From positions 1 to 10,938 of the forward strand of contig CAZLRV010000034.1 in assembly GCA_964562175.1 (NCBI GenBank): a stretch of DNA of 10,938 nt, read 5' to 3'. Below, piece by piece: positions 1 to 6,519 of this stretch. Each line of letters starts with the position of its first letter. The stretch's first letter is position 1. Origin of the DNA: CAZCJU01 sp964562175. Lineage in GTDB: Bacteria; Bacillota; Clostridia; Oscillospirales; CAG-272. The position numbers and the translations under genes were made by a program. The notes below the pieces were generated by a model that had not been told where the DNA came from, ran no database searches, and saw only the letters and a program-made list of their open reading frames with translations.

Positions 1-72
1 GGATAGCTGGACTCGAACCAGCGTAGTGCAAGAGTCAAAGTCTTGTGCCTTAACCAACTTGGCTATATCCCA
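1..72 (-). tRNA. tRNA-Gln (UUG), 3' end cut by window edge
   Basis: On the minus strand the sequence folds as a tRNA. The acceptor strand starts TGGGATA. The D arm lies around GCCAAGTTGGTTAAGGC. The anticodon stem is CAAGA/TCTTG around the loop CTTTGAC, giving anticodon UUG, and the T arm is GCTGG-TTCGAGT-CCAGC. The leading U (weak U-A end pair) and the GCCAAG D-arm are typical of bacterial tRNA-Gln. The 3' acceptor strand reads TATCC and then leaves the window, so about two bases and any encoded CCA are missing. A promoter sits just upstream. U34 of tRNA-Gln is a known target of the mnm5s2U family of modifications, and one enzyme of that pathway (MnmM) is encoded elsewhere in this window. 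Confidence 0.95.
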
Positions 73-90
73 AAAACATATAACACCTGT

Positions 91-119
91 ATTGTACCAC
101 AAATTTTGAATTAAGTCAA
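91..119 (-). promoter_or_regulatory. sigma-A promoter of tRNA-Gln
   Basis: On the minus strand TTGACT (114-119) and TACAAT (91-96) are separated by exactly 17 bases. This is a near-consensus vegetative promoter. The -10 box ends 18 bases before the tRNA 5' end, giving a leader of roughly 10-12 bases, as expected for a stable RNA gene. No hairpin terminator is visible between the metA stop codon and this promoter, so the metA transcript may read through into the tRNA. Confidence 0.85.
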
Positions 120-137
120 TACCTTTTGGCAAATTTC

Positions 138-1052
138 TTAAAGTTTTTCGAGGTCAAATGGCGTTTGCTGATATACAAAGTAGTTAAGCCAATTGGAAAA
201 CAGCAAATGTGCGTGCGAACGCCACACATTTTGAGGTGTTTTTGTCGGGTCGTTGTCGGGAAAATAGTTTTCCGGCACTTCGATTTCAAGTCCTTTGTTT
301 ACATCTCTGAAGTACTCCTTGGCAAGTGTATCGTGATCATACTCGCAATGTCCGGTTATGAAAAATCTTCTGTTCAGATCGTCTGCGGCAAGATACATTC
401 CCGCCTTGTCCGAATAGGCTATTTGCTTAAGTCCGACTGCGGCATTAAGCTCGTCCTCGTTTACCGCGGTATGGCGTGAGTGAGGTGCAAGAAAACGCTC
501 GTCGAAGCCGCGCACGATCGGGTGGGACGGCAAAAGCACACGATGCTCGAACACTCCGAACACTTTTTTATCGGTCTTATGCTTATTTATTCCGTAATAA
601 TAGTAAAGTGCCGCCTGCGCCGCCCAGCAGATATATATTGTCGAATATACGTTTTTCTCGCTCCATTCGAATATTCTGCACAGATTATCCCAATAAGTGA
701 CCTCTTTGAAGTCAAGGTTCTCGACCGGTGCGCCCGTCACTATCATTCCGTCGAATTTTTTGTTTTTTACGTCATCGAAATCGGCATAAAACGATTCCAT
801 ATGCTCCTCGGAATAGTTTTTGCTCACATGTCGGTCAACTCGCAAAAGCGACAGCTCTACTTGAAGCGATGTATTTGACAGAAGGCGAACGAACTGTGTT
901 TCCGTTGCTACCTTCGTCGGCATAAGATTCAGCACCGCTATTCTCAGCGGACGTATGTCTTGATGCTCCGCACGCAGTTTTTGCATTACGAATATATTCT
1001 CCCCACGCAAAATATCTGCGGCGGGTAGCCCGTCGGGTATTTTGATCGGCAT
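138..1052 (-). CDS. metA: Homoserine O-acetyltransferase (MetA family)
   Basis: Cytoplasmic enzyme that acylates homoserine at the first committed step of methionine synthesis. The 304 residues are full length for the MetA family, which has a class I glutamine amidotransferase-like fold. The catalytic cysteine is C142 in ICWAAQA. The catalytic His and Glu are H235 and E237 in TGHCEYD. Residue 111 is Glu (GAPVENLDF); in this family Glu111 has been linked to acetyl-CoA use and Gly111 to succinyl-CoA use, so I call it an acetyltransferase despite the old succinyltransferase name. The ATG is preceded by GGGAGGAG at good spacing. It starts 21 bases after the atpC stop with no terminator or promoter visible between, so it appears to be the last gene of the ATP synthase operon. 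No riboswitch or T-box could fit in that gap. Confidence 0.96.
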   Translation of the reverse strand: MPIKIPDGLPAADILRGENIFVMQKLRAEHQDIRPLRIAVLNLMPTKVATETQFVRLLSNTSLQVELSLLRVDRHVSKNYSEEHMESFYADFDDVKNKKFDGMIVTGAPVENLDFKEVTYWDNLCRIFEWSEKNVYSTIYICWAAQAALYYYYGINKHKTDKKVFGVFEHRVLLPSHPIVRGFDERFLAPHSRHTAVNEDELNAAVGLKQIAYSDKAGMYLAADDLNRRFFITGHCEYDHDTLAKEYFRDVNKGLEIEVPENYFPDNDPTKTPQNVWRSHAHLLFSNWLNYFVYQQTPFDLEKL

Positions 1053-1073
1053 ATTTCTTTCTCCTCCCGTATT

Positions 1074-1346
1074 TTATTCGTTAGGTACATCCTTTGTTAT
1101 AATGGTTATCACGTCGTTGCAGACACTCGCTATTCCCGAATGCAGATACAGCTCAAGCAAACACACGCCGTCCTTTTTGACCTCAAGCATACCGTCTGAA
1201 ACGGAAATAAGCGACGGGGCGTGGCCGGGGCGTATTCCGATGCTTCCGCCGTTTTTACCGTCAACGCCGTCGGAGGTGAAAAACTTAACATCATCGCATT
1301 CGTACTCCGAGCCGCGCGTATCCGGCTGAGTCAGCCTCAATATCAT
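1074..1346 (-). CDS. atpC: F-type ATP synthase epsilon subunit, short form (N-terminal domain only)
   Basis: Central-stalk subunit that joins gamma to the c-ring. The 90 residues cover only the N-terminal beta-sandwich domain, with the recognisable segment GIRPGHAPSLISVSDG (about residues 37-52) and a final strand near VITIITKDV. The usual bacterial protein is about 130-140 residues. The C-terminal helical hairpin, which in many bacteria extends into F1 and inhibits ATP hydrolysis, is absent: the frame ends in TAA right after VPNE. The start codon overlaps the atpD stop as ATGA, with GAGGTGAG just upstream, so translation is coupled to beta. The short form looks genuine rather than broken, because metA follows with its own strong ribosome binding site. 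Confidence 0.9.
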   Translation of the reverse strand: MILRLTQPDTRGSEYECDDVKFFTSDGVDGKNGGSIGIRPGHAPSLISVSDGMLEVKKDGVCLLELYLHSGIASVCNDVITIITKDVPNE

Positions 1347-2743
1347 CTAAGCTCACCTCTTGACGAGCGTAAAACATCGTCTACCGTACCCGCCATCATA
1401 AAGTGCTGTTCGGCAATATTATCAAGCTCTCCGCCCAAAATGGCTTCAAAGCCCGAAACGGTCGCTTCTATAGGTACATAAATGCCCTTCATTCCCGTAA
1501 AGCCCTCGGCAACGTGGAACGGCTGGCTCATAAATCTTTGCACACGCCTTGCTCTGCTTACCGTCGTCTTGTCCTCCTCGCCAAGCTCGTCCATACCGAG
1601 TATTGCGATTATGTCAAGCAGCTCGTTATATCTTTGAAGTATTCTCGTTACTTCCTTTGCGACCTTATAATGTCTTTGACCGACGATATCGGGTGAGAGC
1701 ATACGTGAGGACGATTCAAGCGGAGAAACAGCGGGGTAAATACCAAGCTCAACTATGCTTCTCGAAAGCACTGTCGTGGCATCAAGGTGTGCAAATGTCG
1801 TAGCCGGTGCCGGGTCTGTCAAGTCATCTGCGGGGACATATACGGCTTGTACCGAGGTTATAGAGCCGTTTGTAGTCGATACTATCCTCTCCTGCAGCTT
1901 GCCCATTTCCGAGGCAAGTGTCGGCTGATATCCGACAGCCGAGGGCATACGTCCGAGAAGTGCGGATACCTCCGAGCCGGCTTGTGAAAAACGGAAAATA
2001 TTATCTATAAACAGCAAAACGTCTTTTCTCGAATTTTCTCTGAAATATTCCGCCATGGTAAGACCCGCAAGCGGTACACGAAGTCTTGCGCCCGCAGGCT
2101 CGTTCATCTGTCCGAAAACGAGTGCGGTCTTATCTATAACGCCGGACTGCTTCATTTCGTTCCATAGGTCATAGCCCTCTCTCGAACGCTCGCCCACTCC
2201 GGCAAATACGGAATAACCGTCATGCTCGAATGCGATATTTCGGATAAGCTCCATTATAAGAACCGTCTTACCGACTCCGGCACCGCCGAAAAGACCTATT
2301 TTACCGCCCTTCATATACGGCGTCATAAGATCGATGACCTTAATTCCGGTCTCAAGTATTTCTTCTGAGGTCACTATATCGACAAACGACGGTGCGGGAT
2401 GGTGTATAGGCCATTTAAGCTCCGAGCCTATGTCGCCCATTCTGTCTATCGGCTCGCCCATTACGTTTATCATTCTGCCGAGAGTTTGCTCACCGACAGG
2501 TACGGATATGGGATATCCCGTATCGCACGCCGTCATGCCTCTTGACATTCCGTCCGTGGATTCCATTGAGATACAACGTACCTCACCGTTTCCGAGATGC
2601 TGGAGTACCTCAAGCGTGCATATTCCGTTTTTCGTATCCACGTTCACGGCGTGGAATATATCGGGGATCTTACCCTCATCGAATCTTATATCGACTACCG
2701 GACCCGTTATTCTCGTAATAATGCCCTTACTACCTGTTGACAT
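1343..2743 (-). CDS. atpD: F-type ATP synthase beta subunit (catalytic)
   Basis: Catalytic subunit of the F1 head, three copies per enzyme. At 466 residues it is of normal length. The Walker A loop GGAGVGKT lies at 153-160. The catalytic glutamate is in GERSREGYD (from about 184), and the Walker B strand is LLFID. The C-terminal lever motif reads DELGEED where DELSEED is usual. The start ATG has AAGGAG at about 8 bases, in the 11-base gap after atpG, and the stop overlaps the atpC start. All catalytic residues that I can check are present, so this subunit looks fully active. Confidence 0.98.
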   Translation of the reverse strand: MSTGSKGIITRITGPVVDIRFDEGKIPDIFHAVNVDTKNGICTLEVLQHLGNGEVRCISMESTDGMSRGMTACDTGYPISVPVGEQTLGRMINVMGEPIDRMGDIGSELKWPIHHPAPSFVDIVTSEEILETGIKVIDLMTPYMKGGKIGLFGGAGVGKTVLIMELIRNIAFEHDGYSVFAGVGERSREGYDLWNEMKQSGVIDKTALVFGQMNEPAGARLRVPLAGLTMAEYFRENSRKDVLLFIDNIFRFSQAGSEVSALLGRMPSAVGYQPTLASEMGKLQERIVSTTNGSITSVQAVYVPADDLTDPAPATTFAHLDATTVLSRSIVELGIYPAVSPLESSSRMLSPDIVGQRHYKVAKEVTRILQRYNELLDIIAILGMDELGEEDKTTVSRARRVQRFMSQPFHVAEGFTGMKGIYVPIEATVSGFEAILGGELDNIAEQHFMMAGTVDDVLRSSRGELR

Positions 2744-2754
2744 TGAAATTCTCC

Positions 2755-3606
2755 TTAATTATGTTCCGTACAAGCGTTTTCGGACGATGTTTCTATAACG
2801 CTCGACGTGACCTCGCTCTGCCTCTGACGGCTTATCGCATTTTCAAGTGCTTCCGCGGCTTCACTTGCGTTGTCGTACGCCGTTCTCATTGCCATGAGAG
2901 TTGCCGCAGCCGCTCCCATTGCGGCTTCAAGCACTATGGAATATATCATACAGTCGATACAGTAAAGACAGCACGTTTTATTGACCGTATCCCTGTCGGG
3001 GATGAAAAGCACATCCTCTCCCCCATCTTCCTCGCTCTCATCAAAGGGCAAGAGTCGGTAAGTACAAGGCACGCTTGTCATTACGTTTTCGTAGCTTCGG
3101 TATATAAATTCTATTCTTGAGCATTCTCCCTGCTCGTACATTGTCTTGAGAAGCTCACACAAGCACGCCGCATCGTCAAAGCTCGGCGTATCGGACATAA
3201 CAAAGCTTTGCACTATCTTATCGGCAAAGCACTGTCCGTGCTTTTGCGAAAAATACGCTATCGCCTTATTTCCGCACAAAACGAGCTTATATGGGTCGGC
3301 GCACTCGTTGAGCTTTTTGTGCGCATATGCCAGCAACTCGTTATTGTAGCCGCCGCACAGACCTCTGTTTGCGGCAAGCACGACATAGCACACCGTATCC
3401 GTGCTTGACGGAGGGTAGACTCTGTTCAGTGAGGAGCCGAACATTTTTGCCGTATCCTCACACGCCTTTTTGTAGTCCTCGAAGCCGTCATAGGCACGGC
3501 TCAGCGTTGAGAGCTTTGCACTTGATACCGTTTTCATCGCTCCCGCAAGCTGAGATGAAATGTTTATGCTCGCAAGGTGCTTTTTGAGTTCTCTTAAGCT
3601 TGCCAT
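2755..3606 (-). CDS. atpG: F-type ATP synthase gamma subunit, cysteine-rich
   Basis: Rotor shaft of the F1 head. The 283 residues have the family layout. An N-terminal helix contains AMKTVSSAKL (about 23-32), a central Rossmann-like domain contains NRGLCGGYN (80-88), and the C-terminal helix contains MRTAYDNASEAAE (about 240-252). The protein has 15 cysteines, including a cluster C212, C213, C216 and C219 just before the C-terminal helix, where most gamma proteins have none. The C-terminus ends in a polar tail (SENACTEHN) rather than the common ITQEI-type end. The start has GAGGT at suitable spacing, 8 bases after the alpha-fusion stop. The role of the cysteines is unknown. Confidence 0.96.
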   Translation of the reverse strand: MASLRELKKHLASINISSQLAGAMKTVSSAKLSTLSRAYDGFEDYKKACEDTAKMFGSSLNRVYPPSSTDTVCYVVLAANRGLCGGYNNELLAYAHKKLNECADPYKLVLCGNKAIAYFSQKHGQCFADKIVQSFVMSDTPSFDDAACLCELLKTMYEQGECSRIEFIYRSYENVMTSVPCTYRLLPFDESEEDGGEDVLFIPDRDTVNKTCCLYCIDCMIYSIVLEAAMGAAAATLMAMRTAYDNASEAAEALENAISRQRQSEVTSSVIETSSENACTEHN

Positions 3607-3614
3607 GCTCTACC

Positions 3615-5831
3615 TCACTCAAATCGTTTTTTCAGCTCACCGAGAACGTCGTTTATATGCTCAAGCGTTTCTTTGTCGAGCTTTTTGCCCGTCTTAAGCA
3701 CAGAGGTTATCTCCGGATGCTTAAATTCGATAAACTCATAAAGGCTTTGCTCGTATTTCTCCATTTCCTCTGGCTTTACGTTTGACGCATAGCCCTCGGA
3801 GGTGGCGTATATAAGTATTACCTGCTTCCAATCGGGAAGCGGTGAATATCTGTTTTGACGGAGCGATGCCATCATTCTCGCACCTCGATCAAGCACACGC
3901 TTTGTGGAGTCCTCAAGATCCGAGCCGAATTGCGAAAATCCCGCAAGCTCGCGGTATTGCGCAAGCTCCATACGAAGACGTGAAGATACTTGCTTCATGC
4001 ACTTGCTTTGTGCGGCACTGCCCACACGGGATACGGAAAGTCCGACATTTATTGCGGGGCGTTGTCCCTCGTTGAAAAGGTCGCTTTCCAAGAATATTTG
4101 ACCGTCCGTTATTGATATGACATTCGTCGGAATGTATGCCGATATGTCGCCCGCCTGCGTTTCGATTATCGGCAACGCCGTCATCGAGCCGCCGCCAAGC
4201 TCTGCAGAGAGCTGTGACGCTCTTTCAAGCAAGCGCGCGTGCAGATAGAACACGTCACCGGGGTACGCCTCACGACCCGACGGTCTGTGAAGCAGAAGTG
4301 AAAGCTCACGATAAGCCACGGCGTGCTTTGACAGGTCGTCGTAAACTATAAGCACATCACGTCCGCCGTACATAAAGTACTCGCCCATTGCGGTTGCGGC
4401 AAACGGTGCTATATATTGGAACGATGCCGAGCTTGATGCGGCGGCACACACGATTATCGTGTGATCCATAGCGCCGTATTTTTCAAGCTTTTCGCGAATG
4501 TCCGCAACGGAGGTATCCTTTTGTCCTATTGCAACGTAAATACAAACGGTATTTTTACCCTTTTGATTTATTATCGCATCGACCGCAAGCGAGGTCTTGC
4601 CCGTTTGCCTGTCTCCGATTATAAGCTCACGTTGTCCTCTGCCGATAGGCACAAGCGCATCTATCGCCTTGATACCCGTCTGCATGGGGCGGCAGACCGC
4701 CGAGCGATCCGGTATTGACGGTGCATTGCACTCTATCGGGCGGCGTTGTGAGGTATATATTTTACCCTTGCCGTCAAGTGCGTGACCGAGCGGGTCTATA
4801 ACACGTCCCAAAAGCTCCTCGCCGACAGCCACCGAGGCTATTCTGCCTACTCTGCGAACTCGGCTTCCGCTTTCGATATGCTCGTATCTTCCGTAGATTA
4901 TACAACCTATTCTATCCGGCTCTATATCAAGCACCATACCGCGCTCGCCGCATTCAAACTCGACCACCTCGCCGTACATTATGTCGGCAAGACCGTCAAG
5001 CCAGCAAATACCGTCGGACACGCTGATAACACGTCCGAGCTGGAAGCTGTCGGGGGCAATATCCGATGAAAGTATGTCCTCCGTCATTTCCGCAATAAGC
5101 GTCTGTGCGTCCTCTTGTCCCGTGACATTTTTCTTTTTAAGCTTGTTTTTCAAAAAATACAAGTCATCGGCTACGGTATAACCGTATACCGTATCGCCTA
5201 TACGCAGACGGAAGCCGCCGATAAGCGACTCGTCAACTCTTACCCAATACGAGGGCTTGCCGCCGACCTCGTCAAGCAGCTCCGTTGCCCTTTTTTCAAA
5301 AAGCTTTACTATATCCTCGTCAAGAGGCTTTGCCGAGGTAAGCGTTACGTACAAAACATCGTGCGTTTTCAGGTACGCCATGTCACCCGGGGTAAGGTGC
5401 ATCATTTTAAGTATCTGCTCGGCAAATTCATGTTGCTTTGCCTCAAGGCGCGAGGCGTAAGGCTCGTTTGCCAAAAGATCGGCAATACGCTGTGCTATCT
5501 TGTCCGCTTCCTCATCTCGCAACGCCGAGAGCTGATCGCGTTTTATCCGCAGATCCTCCGAGTGGGCAAGCTCCGTTATACGGGCAGCCTCAGCCTCTGC
5601 CGAGGCTATTATCGCATCGATCTGTTCTTTCTCTTTGTCCGCTTTCTCCGCCTCGGCTGTCTCAAGCTCCGTCGGCTCCTCCGGCTCATCCTCCGGTGCC
5701 TCCGCCTCGTCAAGCTCTTTGTTTATTCTTTCCAGACGTGTTGTAAATATCGACGCTATCATTTTTCTTCCGATAAGAGCGACAACGCCTGCCAAAAGAA
5801 GAAAATTTATAAGCGCATACAAAAAATCCAT
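3615..5831 (-). CDS. atpA: Fused F-type ATP synthase b'-delta-alpha protein
   Basis: One uninterrupted 738-residue frame that joins three subunits. Residues 4-22 form a membrane helix followed by TTRLERINKEL, as in the start of b subunits. Residues about 41-70 are very acidic and low-complexity, and about 71-140 are charged helix. Residues about 158-232 match the delta (OSCP) C-terminal domain: LTSAKPLDEDIVKLFEK, then VDESLIGGFRLRIGD. From about 239 there is a complete alpha subunit: GLADIMYGE (280-288), P-loop GDRQTGKT (406-413), and SRVGSAAQ with the interface arginine R602. The delta N-terminal helical bundle seems to be missing. No separate atpH exists: atpF ends 9 bases upstream. The start ATG has no clear Shine-Dalgarno, so coupling to atpF is likely. 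The module identities are read directly from motifs; that they act as one polypeptide is inference. I know of b-delta fusions (mycobacteria) but recall none that includes alpha. Confidence 0.93.
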   Translation of the reverse strand: MDFLYALINFLLLAGVVALIGRKMIASIFTTRLERINKELDEAEAPEDEPEEPTELETAEAEKADKEKEQIDAIIASAEAEAARITELAHSEDLRIKRDQLSALRDEEADKIAQRIADLLANEPYASRLEAKQHEFAEQILKMMHLTPGDMAYLKTHDVLYVTLTSAKPLDEDIVKLFEKRATELLDEVGGKPSYWVRVDESLIGGFRLRIGDTVYGYTVADDLYFLKNKLKKKNVTGQEDAQTLIAEMTEDILSSDIAPDSFQLGRVISVSDGICWLDGLADIMYGEVVEFECGERGMVLDIEPDRIGCIIYGRYEHIESGSRVRRVGRIASVAVGEELLGRVIDPLGHALDGKGKIYTSQRRPIECNAPSIPDRSAVCRPMQTGIKAIDALVPIGRGQRELIIGDRQTGKTSLAVDAIINQKGKNTVCIYVAIGQKDTSVADIREKLEKYGAMDHTIIVCAAASSSASFQYIAPFAATAMGEYFMYGGRDVLIVYDDLSKHAVAYRELSLLLHRPSGREAYPGDVFYLHARLLERASQLSAELGGGSMTALPIIETQAGDISAYIPTNVISITDGQIFLESDLFNEGQRPAINVGLSVSRVGSAAQSKCMKQVSSRLRMELAQYRELAGFSQFGSDLEDSTKRVLDRGARMMASLRQNRYSPLPDWKQVILIYATSEGYASNVKPEEMEKYEQSLYEFIEFKHPEITSVLKTGKKLDKETLEHINDVLGELKKRFE

Positions 5832-5840
5832 TACGGTTAA

Positions 5841-6257
5841 TTATGACAACAGCTTAGATATATATGCATCGACCAATTTGTCCGTGCAGTTGTCAAGCTC
5901 CTCTCCCAGCTTATGCGTATCTGCCAAAAGCTCTGCCGAACGTGCGTCCGCAATTCGGTATTGCTCCGCTTTTGCCGCATTCACTATCTTTTCGGCTTGC
6001 TTATGTGCCTGCGCTATATGCTTGGCACATCTCTCCTGTTCGACTCTTGCCTGCTTTTCCGACTCGTCCTTTTGCGAGGAAAGAAGCCGCTGTCTTTCCT
6101 CTTGCTTTTTTCTTTTGCTCTCCTTCGCACGCTCTATTTTCTCGTTTCGCTTATCCATAACGGAAAAAAGCGGCTTGAAAAGCAGATTTTGAAGAATGAC
6201 GATAAGCAGACAAAAGCAGATCACCGTCCATATAAGAACGGATAGCTGTATAGTCAA
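5841..6257 (-). CDS. atpF: F-type ATP synthase b subunit (short)
   Basis: Peripheral-stalk subunit with one N-terminal membrane helix (about residues 5-27), then KPLFSVMDKRNEKIERA and a long charged coiled coil rich in K, E, Q and A. At 138 residues it is shorter than the usual 155-170. The start is TTG, not ATG, chosen because AAGGAGGGG lies 8 bases upstream and the protein then begins at the normal place ahead of the membrane helix. A second b-like segment is fused to delta and alpha in the next gene, so this b may pair with that b' as a heterodimer, as b/b' do in cyanobacteria and b/b-delta in mycobacteria. Confidence 0.93.
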   Translation of the reverse strand: MTIQLSVLIWTVICFCLLIVILQNLLFKPLFSVMDKRNEKIERAKESKRKKQEERQRLLSSQKDESEKQARVEQERCAKHIAQAHKQAEKIVNAAKAEQYRIADARSAELLADTHKLGEELDNCTDKLVDAYISKLLS

Positions 6258-6263
6258 GACTTA

Positions 6264-6272
6264 CCCCTCCTT
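6264..6272 (-). promoter_or_regulatory. Ribosome binding site fixing the TTG start of atpF
   Basis: On the minus strand AAGGAGGGG lies 6 bases before the TTG codon at 6257, with the AGGAGG core ending 8 bases before it, and overlaps the atpE stop codon. Its strength supports the non-ATG start. Confidence 0.8.
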
Positions 6273-6501
6273 AGATCTTGGAGGCAAGAATGAAGGCGAT
6301 AAGAAGTCCGTAAATGGTAAGTGCCTCCATCAGTGAAAGCGATATGATAAGTGTGGAACGTATATCCTTTGCCGCCGAGGGCTGACGTGCTATGCTCTCC
6401 ATTGCCGCCTTTGCCGTCCAACCTTGGCTCATTGAGGGAAATACGGTGCTTATTGCGATCGTAAGTGCCGCCGCTATGGCGATTATTGCTTTGCTATCCA
6501 T
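6271..6501 (-). CDS. atpE: F-type ATP synthase c subunit with glycine-poor helix 1
   Basis: Proteolipid of the rotor ring, with two membrane helices and the polar loop ARQPSAAKDI (38-47). The ion-binding carboxylate is E59 in LMEALTIYG. Aligned on Ilyobacter tartaricus c, Q26 and Y64 are kept, but the residues at Na+ ligand positions Ser66 and Thr67 are Ala and Leu, which points to H+ rather than Na+ coupling (inference). Helix 1 lacks the normal GxGxGxGxG packing motif: the five positions read T19, F21, S23, S25, G27. There are only two glycines in 76 residues. The start ATG has AAGGAGA upstream; the gene lies 18 bases after atpB. Confidence 0.95.
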   Translation of the reverse strand: MDSKAIIAIAAALTIAISTVFPSMSQGWTAKAAMESIARQPSAAKDIRSTLIISLSLMEALTIYGLLIAFILASKI

Positions 6502-6519
6502 TTTTTCAGTTCTCCTTTT

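Noticed and set aside
73..137. Terminator after metA
   Set aside because: No stem with a T-run is present; the stretch is AT-rich and is explained by the tRNA promoter.
5050..5170. Internal Shine-Dalgarno start that would make free alpha
   Set aside because: The in-frame ATG at 5087 has only a weak GCGGAA before it, and AAGAGG is over 20 bases away; no other ATG, GTG or TTG in the junction has a proper site. Only coupled reinitiation remains possible, listed as a finding.
5115..5840. 241-codon plus-strand frame opposite the b'-delta region
   Set aside because: It is antisense to clearly recognisable subunit motifs, has no ribosome binding site, and shows no family pattern.
6271..6501. Na+-coupled c subunit
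   Set aside because: Gln and Glu ligands are present, but the Ser66 and Thr67 equivalents are Ala and Leu, so Na+ binding is not supported.
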